A DNA stretch of 60,929 nucleotides. Origin: Chara braunii (lineage: Eukaryota; Streptophyta; Charophyceae; Charales; Characeae). Position 1 is the stretch's first letter, and every line of letters begins with the position of its first letter. The notes beneath the pieces were generated by a model. The model was not told where the DNA came from. It was given only the letters and a program-made list of their open reading frames with translations, and did not search any database. The DNA lies in assembly GCA_003427395.1 (NCBI GenBank), contig BFEA01000352.1, positions 657,997 to 718,925 on the forward strand, in the 5' to 3' direction. This document shows positions 1 to 10,358 of the stretch, in pieces. A program made the position numbers and the translations under genes.

Positions 1-37
<37 letters not shown>

Positions 38-43
38 TGTGTG

Positions 44-86
<43 letters not shown>

Positions 87-153
87 AAGAGAGACGGTCA
101 CACGACCTCCTCCTCATATTTTCCTTCTTCTTCTTCTTCTTCTTCTTCTTCTT
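1..153. repeat. (TG)n, (GA)n and (TTC)n microsatellites
   Basis: The window opens inside a TG-dinucleotide tract to about 75, followed by a short GA tract to about 95 and a TTC tract at about 118-153. No coding content is credible here. The stretch 154-358 is purine-rich and shows nothing else. Confidence 0.95.
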
Positions 154-358
154 GGTAGTACCTGCGAGCCCTCGTATCCGCACATAGTGTGATGGCGGAA
201 GAAAACAAAGAGGGACGGACATCGGAAGGCAGCCTAGAACTCTGCAACGTGACGAGGAGAGAAAGAGGGAGAGGGAGGGACAGAGAAACAGAAGGAGAGG
301 GGGGGGCCAGCTCTGCACTCTTCTCCCCTCCATCGCACCCTCCACCTCCATTGTCCCC

Positions 359-612
359 CTTTTCTCCATCGCCTCCCTCCTCCCACATTGCCTCTCTCAT
401 CCCACCGTCACATTCCTCCACAATCGCACCCTCCACCCCTGTCGGCCCCCTTTTCTCCATCATCTCCCTCCTCTAACTTCACCTCCCTCCTCCCACATCG
501 CCTCTTTCATCCCATCATCGACTTCCTCCACCATCACACCCTCCACTGTCATCGCCCCCCTTTTCTCCATCGCCTTCCTCCTCCCACTTCACCTCCCTCC
601 TCCCACTGCGTG
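359..612. repeat. Pyrimidine-rich minisatellite, unit about 91-110 bp
   Basis: The phrase ttttctccat recurs at 360, 451 and 561, each followed by variants of cctcctcccac and preceded by runs of C. The units differ by an indel of about 19 bp. Long open frames across it are low-complexity by-products. From 613 to 1147 I see only A-rich and GAA-rich simple sequence and no gene. Confidence 0.75.
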
Positions 613-1216
613 TGCTCTTTGCTGTAAGCAGCGTGTGCAGTGCCTGCTGCACCAGCCTGTGTGTGCTGTGTGTGTGCCTCGCTGCTCCCCCCCCCCCCGA
701 CCCGGCAACAAAAAAAAAGAAGAAACACCCCTGATTTGGCCCCCTTGGGCAAGGCGCAGAACAACGGTAAATGCAAAAAAAAAAAAAAAAGAAGACAATT
801 CTTTTTCACACCCGGGTAACCTGGCCCGTGGACCAGTCTGGACGTCATGCTCGACTGGGCATCAAAATCTTCCTAGGTTGGTAGGGAGGGGGAGTTGGCA
901 GGGAGAGCCACCAAGAATAACAGACCAGGATAGGAGACGTACACAGGGACACAAGATTTAGCAAAAACGATTTGAAGGAAGGATAGGGAGGTACTAGCCT
1001 GTCAAGTAGATGAAGAAAAAGAAGAAGAAGAAGAAGAGGAAGAAAAGAAACAGAACATGGAGGAAGAGGAGGAGATTGTAAGATAGGGGATATAGCACCC
1101 ACAACTACCCTGTGCAAGGAATATGAGCGAGAGCGATAAACATGCAATGAACCCGGTCTGGAAGATACTCATGAGATGTCGAAATACAAGAAATCTCAGT
1201 TCTGAATAATGTGTAA

Positions 1217-2422
1217 TGAACCCAGTCTGACAGATACTCAGAAGTCGTCGCATACCTGTAGAGTCAGTATCTGCAGTAAAGTCTCCAATTCGTAAAGAAA
1301 TATATCAAACAGTAACTCATTATCATCAATAGAAGAGAGTGGAGGGGGAACAGACAAAGGAGAGGAGGAAGATTCACACAATAATCTCTGCTGAACCCTC
1401 TCCTTCTCCGGGCGTCTCCCCTGTTCACATCAACAATGATAATAAGTATGTTCCTGATCACACACGTAAGTGCCACGTGGCACTCGATCTCATGAAGACC
1501 ATGAAGACATTGCAGATTCCAGTAACGACTTCAATCCCAGGTGAGTACCCGTTCTCCTTCAACCACAGATCCCGATCTTCCTCCTCCCTCGCAACCAGTC
1601 ACCTCATGTAGACAGCGTGGACAATGCCACGTCAGCTATCGAAACAGGTGGCAATCGTCACAGCATCAATGTAGACCAGTAGCAGCGCCACATATAACAG
1701 AGGCAGCACCACATCAGCATGCCACGAAGAACAGAGGCAGCGCCACATCAGCATGCCATGAAGAACAGACGCAGCGCCACATCAGCATGCCACGTAGACC
1801 AGTGGCAGCGCCACATCAGCATGCCACGTAGACCAGAGGCAGTCCCACGTATACCAGAGGCAGCGCAACATCAGCATGCCATGTTGACCAGAGGCAGCGC
1901 CAAGTCAGTGTAGCCTGGCGCACTGAAGAAGTGCCAGCATGCTACCTCCACCTCGTGCCGCCGTCGGCAATGCTTGCGCACAGCCAGCATGAAGCCAGCG
2001 TCGTGTCAAAGTTGAGCCAGCGTCAAAGCAGCATAGCAAGACTGAATGAATTGACTCTCTCGAGGCCAGCCTTAAGTACCAATAAGCGAGGCTGTCTGGC
2101 CTCGGTGCTTTTCCCCTCAGTCGTCCAGATTGACTCACAGCTGAAGGCCCGGATTGTACAGTTGCAGACCTCTCCCTTGGACCTGATGCTGTCTGGGTAC
2201 CTGCATACAAACAAGTGTGTGTGCTTGACCTGCGGCCTGGGCTAGGTACCTTCGGACTTTGACTGTTGGGTGGACCGACACTTGACTAAAGTCAACTGTC
2301 ACACGCCCAGGCCCTGAATTCGTGATGGCCTTTTCTGCCCTTGTTCGGCCTGGCCTGAGGGCGGCCAAGTAGGCCCTCTGATGTCCCTTAGTTCCACGAG
2401 ACATATGGCATGGGTTATTGCA
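1217..2422 (-). repeat. E1 3' LTR
   Basis: The internal boundary is fixed by alignment to E5: both elements have the plus-strand end ttattgca followed within 60 bp by gagttccatcgcagaaa. The LTR contains a perfect 16-bp palindrome around a G-box (CACGTG) at 1469-1484, a GCCACGTCAGC motif at 1626-1636 and a 34-bp tandem array. The phrase atgaaccc-gtctg-agatactca occurs at 1147 and again at 1216, so the outer boundary could be 69 bp further left. Confidence 0.6.
1690..1915. repeat. 34-bp tandem array inside the E1 LTR
   Basis: The word acatcagcat occurs at 1711, 1745, 1779 and 1813, an exact 34-bp period, and again at 1868 after a 55-bp step. Each unit also carries a gccac or gccat half-site and a gaggcagcgc phrase. 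The array resembles degenerate versions of the GCCACGTCAGC motif found in E5 and E6. Confidence 0.85.
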
Positions 2423-2464
2423 TTCCTGCCGACCCGGTTTTCGAGTTCCATCGCAGAAAATTCA

Positions 2465-3712
2465 TTAATTCTCAGTTAACCCACGTTCATATGCAGCAAT
2501 AATATCAGGAGCAGTGGGTAATAGTTCGTTCCTACTAAACCATCTGGCTTCAGATGGGCGTTGGGACTTGGACTTTACCTTGTACTGCTTCTGAGGTCGT
2601 CCTCTGCCACCTGTAGAGAAATAGCCATGTTCCAATATTTCCTCAACTTCGTAGCCCCCGTTCATAGAAGGTGGAATCGTAGATGGCCTATTTGGAAAAT
2701 CGTCACTTTCTACATAAAGTAGCAGCTTAGGCACACACAAACGGTCGTTATTTCCATAATGTCGCAAAACTAGTCCTCCATATTCATGAAAATCAGGCTG
2801 ACTGCTGGGGTCAGTCCTCAACTGCTCAAGGATGTGTTCTACGATCTCCTCCTTTAGTTTATTTCGGAGGTCATAGGAAAGGCAAGTCATGTACTCGGAG
2901 TGGCGAGACAACGCATCAGCAACTCGGTTATAGCAGCCCTTTTTATGTCTTAGCTCAAAATAAAAAATGTCGGTCTCATGGAACCAGCGAAGCAATATGG
3001 GGGACAAGGTGTTTTGCTCTTTGATCCACTTCAAGGTATCATGATCTGAGAACACTTTGAAGTGGCGTCCCACAAGATAGTGCTTCCAATGATCCAAAGC
3101 CATACGCAAAGCATAGAGCTCGCGCATGTAGGTGGGAGTAGCTACCTTTTTGCTAGGCATGCGTTTGCTGTAGTACTTAAGTGGCCGCAAGCCATCGCCA
3201 TCATCTTGTCGCAGCACTGCGCCAATCCCATATTGGCTAGCATCCGTAGTGACTACGAATGTTAGTTTGGAATCTCCAATGTGGAGTACAGGGTAACTTA
3301 CTAGGGCCTCTTTCAAGGCTTGAAATGCGGTCTCACATGTTGCATCCCATGTGTAAGGTACATTCTTACTTGTCAGTCGGGACAACGGGCGAGCAACAAT
3401 AGAGAATTGGGGCACAAACTTTCGATAGCACGATGCGAGACCAAGGAAAGAACGCAGTTCGTGAATGTTCGCGGGTTGAGGCCAGTCAAGTATGACCTCA
3501 ACCTTGGTTGCCTCTGGCTCGAGGCCTACAGCAAACAACCGGTGCCCAAGATAGATGACGCTATCCCTCCCAAACTCAGATTTCTCTAAGTTGAGATGGA
3601 GTTGCGTTTTCTTGAGGATGGTGAACACTTCCTCAAGGTGCTTCATGTGTTCCTCGATGGATTTGTTGAAGATCACAATATCATCGAGATACCCCACCAC
3701 AAACCCGACCAA
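2465..3712 (-). pseudogene. pol: E1 pol: RT C-terminus, RNase H and chromodomain-like tail (integrase missing)
   Basis: This is an open frame of about 415 residues without stops. It starts at the RT catalytic box (YLDDIVIF, intact) and runs through the RT thumb and connection. RNase H follows with TTDASQYG, a later RELYAL and FSDHDTLKW. After the post-RNase-H linker the frame jumps from RLCVP to KLLLYV at about 2728. KLLLYV is the GPY/F-type segment that normally lies after integrase. The tail PPSMNGGYEVEEI...RGRPQKQYKV...AAYE resembles a chromodomain. The whole HHCC zinc-binding and DDE core is absent, yet the frame is kept. The upstream RT part is joined across a one-base frameshift at about 3713. 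The leading residue is a TTG codon, not a true start. Confidence 0.85.
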
Positions 3713-3713
3713 T

Positions 3714-4469
3714 CTATTCGCGGAGGACCTTATTCATAAGGATTTGAAAGGTGGTTGGTGCGTTCGTAAGGCCGAAGGGCATTACTGTCAATTCGTTAAG
3801 CCCATCGCGTGTCTTGAACGCAGTCTTGTGTTGGTCCGCAAGATCGACTTCAATCTGTTGGTATCCAAACTTGAGATCGATCTTGGAGAAGACCTTGCAC
3901 CTAATGGCAGCATCAAGCAAGTCATCTATTTGTGGCAATGGGTATGCATTCTTTCTGGTCATGCGGTTTAGACCGCGATAATCAATACACAAACGGAGTT
4001 TGCCTCCTTTCTTAGGGACAAACAAAACAGGTGCACCAAATTCAGATTCGCTAGGTTTTATCCAACCCTTGTCGATCATTTCGTCGATTTGTTTCCCGAG
4101 TTCCCCTAAGTTGCCAGATCCCATTCGATATACGCAGCCCTTTGGAGGAACAACACCCTCGACCAACTCGATTGTGAGTCGGACCGATCGCGTGGGGACT
4201 CCACGTGGTTCGGCCAGAACTTCCGAGAACCGGTCAAGTAGGTTTTGAATGCTTGTTGGGACTGGTGGGGGCGAAGGATCAGCAAACGGATCACCTAGAT
4301 CATGTCGCAAATTATGAATGGAGGCGACCAAATCTGAAGTAGAGTCATTTTGACTAGTAGAAGGTAGAGTAGTAGAAGTGCTAGAAGTAGACTCATTCGA
4401 TGAAGTAGTATTGGTACTGGCCGCAAAAGTACATAGCACATTAGTAGGGCGAACATAGGCAACATACAT
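3714..4469 (-). pseudogene. pol: E1 pol: reverse transcriptase N-terminal half
   Basis: This segment of about 250 residues encodes the RT fingers and palm of a Ty3/gypsy polymerase. Visible motifs are [10 protein letters not shown], the [18 protein letters not shown] segment, [33 protein letters not shown] (with the first catalytic Asp) and [14 protein letters not shown]. It ends at LMNKVLRE with a TAG, where a one-nucleotide shift leads into the next frame carrying YLDD. Reverse transcriptase copies the element RNA into DNA in cytoplasmic particles. The first 80 residues are Ser/Thr-rich linker between protease and RT. Confidence 0.9.
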
Positions 4470-4493
4470 TTGTTCGTCCTCTTTGTGTCTGCG

Positions 4494-5163
4494 TCACTTT
4501 TTGCAGAATTGCATGGCATTGAGAAAAGTCACTGGGGACTCGTGCTTCTCATCCAAGAGGACGGGAAGCTCGTTCCCTTGAGCATCTTTGACCATGAAAA
4601 GTGGTTCCTTCCACGTGGTCCATTCACAGCCCAAGCCAAGGACAACGTCGAAAGGGCACTTGTCAAGGACATAGGAGTTCAATGCGTGGGTGACTGTCTT
4701 GTCCTTATGAAAGGTAGTGCACACGCCTTTGACTGCATGTGTAGATGAGACAACTTTGTTGTTGCCTACTTGAGTCCGACAAGGGTTTTGCAAAGCCACT
4801 TGCTTCATTCCCAAGCCCACTTTGCATATCCCGTATGGTGAAACTAGTTGTTGCACCACAATCAATCAAGACACGGAGATAGCGGTGCTCTATGAGAAGC
4901 TTGAAGAAGGTTAACTTCACTGACCCTTGAGCACGCTGATGTTTCATCTCAACCCAATGCTCTAAGTGATAATGGAAGTCAACCGTCTCATACTCCTCCC
5001 AAGGCTCAACATACAAATCATGACAAACTTCCGCCTTGGAATCAGCAGACGAGGGGCCTTCAAGAGAGGACTGTTGAACTGCATCAGATTCAGTCCCCCT
5101 TGCTATATAGGGTGTTGATGCCAACTCTACGCCCAATTCTCGTTTCCCTTCAGCCTGTAGCAA
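4494..5163 (-). pseudogene. pol: E1 aspartic protease region (frameshifted)
   Basis: Two overlapping frames together cover a retropepsin-like protease. The upstream frame holds the active-site segment RVLIDCGATTSF (Asp-Cys-Gly-Ala, with Cys where Ser or Thr is usual). The downstream frame, from 4865 leftward, continues with FDVVLGLGCEWTTW, the usual second conserved block. The shift between the frames lies near 4820-4865. The protease would process the Gag-Pol polyprotein. The broken frame makes function unlikely. Confidence 0.7.
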
Positions 5164-5201
5164 TCTTGCACTTTATGGTTTGTTTTCAGGCAGTGCAGGC
5201 A
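5160..5201 (-). other. gag: E1 Gag zinc knuckle (CX2CX4HX4C)
   Basis: The minus strand encodes CLHCLKTNHKVQDC, an exact CCHC knuckle of the nucleocapsid type that binds element RNA. It is separated from the upstream gag frame by an in-frame TAG at 5205-5207 and is followed by CYRLKGNENWA and a second TAG. The motif is too short and too interrupted to stand out as an open frame. Confidence 0.85.
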
Positions 5202-5204
5202 ACC

Positions 5205-6394
5205 CTATTTCTTCATTTTAGCCTTCCATTCAGCCTCACTGATCCAAAGGTTCACCCAAGGTTTAGTACTTGCATCCTCCGGTTTGGCTGCGATTTTGGC
5301 TCCCTTTGGAAGTCCGCTAAAGCTCCTTACTGAATTCCGGTTCTGGTTTCCCTTCCCATGGGCAATCTTTTTAAAGGCACAAAACTTGCTACCTTCAATG
5401 TTCATGTCAAATTCTTGAGTTGAAGAGCACGTTGTATCAGCGTCCTCTTGGTCGTCGCCACGAGTGGGGGCTTCAGCCTCCCCTTCCCCTTCCAGCAAGT
5501 CAAGCGAGGCTAAGCGATTGCTGCCACGAAATCGCCCGCGAACAAAGGTCTTTTTGCTACTTGCTGCGGTAAGGAGATCTCCTGCCTCCAGACTGACTAC
5601 ATCCTTCATCAAGGAACCAGTCAGTGTAACCGAAGAAATCCCTGCTTAAGCGATTGGTTAAGTGAGAACCAGTCAGTGTAACCGAAGAAATCGCTGCTTG
5701 AGCGATTGTTTAAGTGAGTGGGAACCATACCTTTGACTACATCCAAACACGACTGCGCAGTCAGCTCCAATCCTGATGTTGCAAAGAGCTTGCTGGCATG
5801 CAATTGCAGTTTGTGCATGGTTCCCTACCACTTGTTGCGCTTAAGCTCATCCAATTGTATCCTCACTCTTGGTGCAGCATGTGGGTCTTTATATTGTGCT
5901 ACTAGTATGTCCTCGAGAGTGGTAACCGGGGTGACTTTAAGCCACTTGGATAGGTTGATCTTGGAGTACCCAGCTTGCATGGCTTGGACTTCAAGGAATC
6001 CCCTTACCACAGGCTCGACGTTCGTCCCCAGGATCAAGGACTGGTTCACTCTTTGAGAGCCCTGAACCTCAAAGTAGGCTCTCATGGAGCTGATCCAGGA
6101 CTCCACGTCCTCCTTGCCGTCAAATCTAAACGGTATCATCACCGCCTTTCTGTCAATGTATGGACTGCCATAGTTGGGTCCAACTATTGCTGTTGGATCC
6201 AATCCCTGGGCTGCAGTAGTTGCAGAACTTCTTGCGTTGCCGCTTGTAGCGGCAGTGGGAACTGCACCAGTCGCAGGTCCTGACTGAATTACCAAACTCA
6301 ACGAAGAAGACTGTGAAGAAGGAGAGGAACTGAGGGGTGCAAAGGTAGAACGGGGAAGAGAACTTGAGGTTTGGGCCTGATGCAAGCTTGTCAT
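5205..6394 (-). pseudogene. gag: E1 Gag (capsid region), frameshifted
   Basis: Three consecutive pieces make up Gag. The first (6394-5825) is Ser/Thr-rich and then enters a retrotransposon Gag domain, with IPFRFDGKEDVESWISSM followed by a helix-rich stretch ending ELKRNKW. The second (5818-5621) continues it with KLQLHASKLFATSGLELTAQ and VVKGMVP. The third (5612-5205) is an acidic linker that leads to the zinc knuckle. The breaks at about 5820 and 5615 are frameshift or stop lesions. Gag would form the particle shell. The upstream end was probably further right, because a coiled-coil-like segment (LLEEMSQMRTQMAE) lies at 6660-6730. Confidence 0.7.
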
Positions 6395-6431
6395 TTGCTG
6401 TAACTAGTCGCGATGCTCTCTGGCCATTTCA

Positions 6432-6730
6432 GCCATTTGGGTAAGCATCTGACTCATCTCCTCGAATAGTTGAGATTTCACACTCGGGAGTTCCCCGAGC
6501 AAATGGTAATTCATGAGTGCACGTACATACACAGCCAGATCTCTTTCAAGGTCTGCATCAGATACATTTGGAACCATTTTGAAAATGGCCTCAAGTTCAT
6601 CAACGGCTGTTTTCCGCTTTGCCTCTTCCGCCTTTTCCTCCCGAGTCTGGCCGGTTCAGCCATTTGGGTACGCATCTGACTCATCTCCTCGAGTAGTTGA
6701 GATTTCACACTAGGGAGTTCCCCGAGCAGG
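6432..6730. repeat. Direct repeat of the E1 Gag N-terminal coding segment
   Basis: The phrase agccatttgggta followed by catctgactcatctcctcga and gttgagatttcacac occurs at about 6432 and again at about 6658, a step of 226 bp. Both copies end with gagttccccgagca. In the minus frame this encodes the LLEEMSQM helix twice. The second copy abuts the SINE-like tandem repeat. Confidence 0.8.
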
Positions 6731-7313
6731 TTCACGGGAGTCTCCACAGTAGGATACAAACCGGGCCCAAGGCCCTCCTCCGTGCAAGCATGGATTCGAA
6801 CCGGCGACCTCGGCCTCAAGAGCTAACTAAGTCTCTTAACCACTACAGCCAGGATACGGTGTTCAAAAGTGGAACCATACCGGTCGTGATATCCACTTTA
6901 CCCCTGCAAGGGTGTAGTGTCCAACTCTATGCACACGACACACAACACCAAACACAACACCAAACCGGACGCACCAAACAGACACGGCAATTCTCCCACA
7001 CTTCACTCCAATCAATTCCCCGAGCAGGTTCACGGGAGTTTCCACAGTAGGATACGAACCGGGCCCAAGGCCCTCCTCCGTGCAAGCATGGATACGAACC
7101 GGCGACCTCGGTGTCAAGAGCTAAGTCCCTTAACCACTACAGCAAGGATACGGTGTTCAAAGGTGGAACCATACCGGTCGTGATATTCACACCACCCCTA
7201 GAAGGTTGTAGTGTCCAACTCTACGCACACGACACACAACACCAAACACAACACCACACGAACGCACCACACAGACACAACAATTCTCCCACACTTCGCT
7301 CCAATCAGTCATA
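6718..7313 (-). repeat. Tandem pair of a 298-bp tRNA-derived SINE-like repeat
   Basis: Two highly similar units start at ttccccgagcagg (6718 and 7016). In minus sense each carries an A-box-like segment (gtagtggttaaga in copy 1; gtagtggttaag in copy 2, near 6832-6849 and 7128-7145). About 40 bp later comes a B-box: ggttcgaatcc at 6792-6802, and the one-base variant ggttcgtatcc at 7090-7100. That spacing and the ccgaggtcgccgg context are tRNA-like. No complete tRNA cloverleaf or acceptor stem is evident, so I read it as a SINE-type repeat, not a tRNA gene. It adjoins the E1 gag start and may explain the lost 5' end. Confidence 0.55.
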
Positions 7314-7931
7314 GGCCTTGGTGATTTTTGGCAGCAGCAAAGAAGCAAATCTTTGTTGTGTCCCAACCCTCCCACCATGAGCAAGTGTTACTACATCCAT
7401 CATCAGCGTGTTAGGATGCTTGTCATGCAAAAAGATACCTCACGTGCTCATGCTTGTTGTCCCAAAAGTATTGGAATGCTAATTCTGAAAGGCAAAAAAC
7501 TCGAGTGCCCACTCGCGCTCACCAACTCCCAGCTCGAGTGCATTAAGTCAAACATGGAAAGCAAAAGGACAGCAAAGCAGGGATCAACATCGTTTGCCTA
7601 TGTGTGCCATCTCACCAGAACCATCCAGATGTCATGCTCACATCGGTAGAAGAAATGGCGATGTTTGTCGCCATGCATGGACTCACAGGGGAAATCTGGT
7701 GAAAAGATCCTGCAGCCATTCATTCAAAGCACACAGACAATGGAAATGAATAAGCAATCAAAAATCAAAAATTGTGCTACAACCCCAACTCGTGCCGACC
7801 AATGGTACGCTACTACACACACATGTCCTTGTGACAATAAACAAATCATCGGTTCATGTCCTGATTGAATCAGATGATTACAATAAGGTTAGGGCAGTGC
7901 CCTTTTTACCAAAAAAACGGAAGAAAAAAAA
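7314..7931. other. Unassigned sequence between the SINE-like repeat and E2
   Basis: I see no recognisable protein, RNA or repeat here. The open frames are short and lack family features. Confidence 0.5.
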
Positions 7932-8284
7932 TGCATGGAAAATGAGGAATAGTGAAATGACATATTCCAGATTGCAAAATCACATTGAAAGCCAGAAAAT
8001 CCGACACTGAACAGAAAGCAAAATTGCACCGATATTACACCAATGGAGAACCAAAACACTGAATCCAAGTGTTAATGAGAGCATACTCTCACCATCACCA
8101 ACGTAAGTATCCAGAGCCCTTCTCCTACTTCGCGCTCGGCGCCCAAACTACTATCACGCAGCTACTACCAGCCTACAAGTTGATAATGCCACTGTTGACG
8201 TCAATAGCAGAACCGAAGTACATGAAGATGTCGATCCTTGTAGACAATCGCCAGGACCAGGTACATGCCCTCACATCATCATCC

Positions 8285-8345
<61 letters not shown>

Positions 8346-8346
8346 N

Positions 8347-8436
<90 letters not shown>

Positions 8437-9030
8437 CTACCCACGTCTTCTCCCTCATGCACGAAGACCACCACTACCCCTTGCTGTGACCCAAGCCCAC
8501 AGCAGTGCCTTGCCTCACACGGCCGCACATGTGCGAACACTTTGCCCTGCGCAGACAGCAGCCCACGAGCGCACGCTCAAGCAGCACTGCCGCAAAACTT
8601 GGAAGTACCTGAATCCCCTCCTTGGCGCCCGGCCCTTTCCTATATGGAAAGTGGCAGACACTTTGCCTGGCCACGATTACGTGGGACCGAGTTTCCAGTA
8701 GCTTTAGTCTTGGCCAAAGTGTCTGCGCCCAGGCCCGTTCAGACAGTGGTCTGGGACCGAATTGGTTAGGCATGCCCAACCACCCAGGCACAAACGTGCG
8801 ATGTCCCCTGCTTTGGCCACGTTGAGAATGACCTGGAAGGCTCAAGAATCTTTCCCATTCTCACGTGTTGCGCGGATGTAACCAATTGGCGCGTGGCAAC
8901 TGTCTGGCGCCGACCAAGATTTGCAAAAATTGTCGAGTTCAGGGCGCATTCAAATTCAGGGGGGCCACCTTCACTTAGGGCGGGCATGCGCCTGATGCAG
9001 GGCCATATATCAAGGGGTCAAACCCTCACA
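7932..9030 (-). repeat. E2 3' LTR (family X)
   Basis: The ends are TG...CA in minus sense. Blocks shared with the E4 and E7 LTRs include cgccctaagtgaagg, gttgcc-cgcgccaattggttacatccgc, gcacgtttgtgcctgggtggttgg, the region around ctttcctatatggaaag (8635-8652, a TATA-like near-palindrome) and gcgccgagcgc. A (TC)n expansion at 8288-8432 has grown inside the LTR, with a single unresolved base at 8346. Confidence 0.8.
8288..8432. repeat. (TC)n microsatellite inside the E2 LTR
   Basis: About 145 bp of pure CT dinucleotides with one N at 8346. The Ser-Leu open frames across it are artefacts. Confidence 0.98.
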
Positions 9031-9045
9031 CTCCCTCCTCCTTTA
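9031..9045 (-). promoter_or_regulatory. E2 polypurine tract
   Basis: In minus sense this is gtaaaggaggagggag immediately before the LTR start at 9030. That is the expected position and composition for plus-strand DNA priming. Confidence 0.75.
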
Positions 9046-10358
9046 CTTCGATAGTCCTCTGAAAAGTTGATTTGTAGCAGACTGCTTCCCTTTCAAATTT
9101 CTTTCATAACTTAAAATAATTTGGGGAGCAGTCTTCATTAATTTTTCTCTTGTGAACCACCAATCTTCTTGAGGATCAGTGCGATGTTTGAGCCACACCC
9201 AGTACTGCATCTGTGGCTTCGGCGGACGTCCTCTGCCTAGAGGCTTGGGCAGAGGCATCAGTTTGTGCTTAACAATGTCATCAATGGCCACATGTCCGTC
9301 CATGGTTGGGGGCAGCATAGAGCGTCTGGAAGGAAACTGGGAAACTGGGTGGTTTCAGCGAAAGGTGCCAAATTTGAGGAATGAAAGACTGGGCGTGTGC
9401 GTAAGTGAGCAGGGATACGTATCACATGAGAGGGTCCAATTTGATTCCCGCCTATGTCTAGGACCTCCCATGGGCCAAAGTATTGTGGCATCAATTTACA
9501 TGAGATACCCAACTCCTGGCCTACTTCAGATGACTTGACCCAGACTCTGTCACCTATCTAGAATGCTGAAGGCCGTGTATGTTTGTTCTCATATGTAATC
9601 ATAGCATCTTGAGACTTTTTTATGTGCTCAACGGCCTGCTGCCGCAACTGTTCGCATTCGATGGCAAATTCTATACTACCTGGCGCTGCAGTTGGCTGAT
9701 TCTCAGGCAGAAGGAAGTTCAAAACAGATCTGGGTTTCCAACCAATGTGCAGTTTGTTGGGAGTTAGTCCTACAACACTGTGTTCTGCATTGTTATAGAG
9801 ACAGGTGATAAGAGGCAATTTCTCGTCTCAATCTTCCGGACTCGGTTTGATATAATGTCGAAGTAAGTGATGTACTACTCGGTTCATCTTTTCAGCTTGC
9901 ATTTGGGTGCCATCTGTTGGGCTGTACTTTGTGACAACTCGCTGGTGAAGCGAACACCTCTTTCACTAACGATGAACTTTGGTTGACCAAAGTCTTGTAC
10001 CCAGTCATCCATAAACAACTTGATGACATAGTCAGTCTTCGTTGTTTCTGGCATAGCGATTAATCTAGCAAACTTAGTGAACCGGTCCACTATGACGAAG
10101 ATGTGTCTTTTTCCGCTCTTGTTGGTCACAAGAGTGTCCATGAAGTCCATGGATACACTTGGATAGGGACCTTCAGGAATAGGCAAAGGCTTGATGAGCC
10201 CGAGCAGAGCCTTAGTCCTACCTAGGCTTGTCCCTCTGACAAACCTCGCAAGTTTCAACGTACTTCTTTGCATCTTGCAGCATAGTGGGCCACAAAATCT
10301 TTGTACAAAGTTAACTGAGATCTTTCTGTACCCAAAATGACCAATTGTGTCATAACAT
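9043..10358 (-). pseudogene. pol: E2 pol: integrase core, GPY/F and chromodomain-like tail
   Basis: From 10358 leftward there is a remnant of the integrase zinc-binding region (TIGHFGYRK), then LGLIKPLPIPEGP and the core with SMDFMDTLV (first catalytic Asp) and HIFVIVDRFTKFARL. In the second catalytic block the usual SDRDVRF reads SERGVRF, so the catalytic Asp is lost. A break near 9884 removes the Glu region. The frame resumes with SVVGLTPNKLHIGW and LLPENQPTAAPG (9818-9558), then LMPQYFGPWEVLDI (9512-9258), and ends with the tail DGHVAIDDIVKHK...GRGRPPKPQMQYWVWL (9318-9043). Integrase would insert the DNA copy; this one cannot. Confidence 0.85.

Larger units (their letters stand above)
1217..6480 (-). 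mobile_element. E1: Ty3/gypsy LTR retrotransposon, 5' LTR missing, integrase deleted
   Basis: Reading leftward on the minus strand the order is gag, zinc knuckle, protease, reverse transcriptase, RNase H, chromodomain-like tail, then a 3' LTR. The LTR starts (minus sense) with TGCAATAAC at 2422, matching the LTR start of E5. Its far end is placed at 1217 (TGAACCC in plus sense), although a second TGAACCC at 1148 makes this uncertain. No matching 5' LTR is visible to the right of gag; a SINE-like tandem repeat and unassigned DNA are there instead. Frameshifts, a TAG inside gag and an integrase deletion show it is not autonomous. Confidence 0.85.
7932..10358 (-). mobile_element. E2: Ty3/gypsy 3' fragment (LTR, chromodomain, integrase)
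   Basis: The minus-strand order is integrase core, GPY/F segment, chromodomain-like tail, polypurine tract and 3' LTR. The LTR runs from 9030 (TGTGAGGG in minus sense) to 7932 (ccatgca). It is recognisably the same family as the LTRs at 33915-34836 and 53423-54431. The element breaks upstream in the integrase zinc-binding region at about 10358, so RT, RNase H, gag and the 5' LTR are absent. Confidence 0.85.

Noticed and set aside
3320-3971. Plus-strand frames of 89-138 aa over E1 pol
   Set aside because: They are antisense shadows of the RT frame on the minus strand and have no family features.
8069-8701. 210-aa frame with poly-Ser-Leu
   Set aside because: It is the (TC)n tract inside the E2 LTR; the flanks align to other LTR copies and are non-coding.
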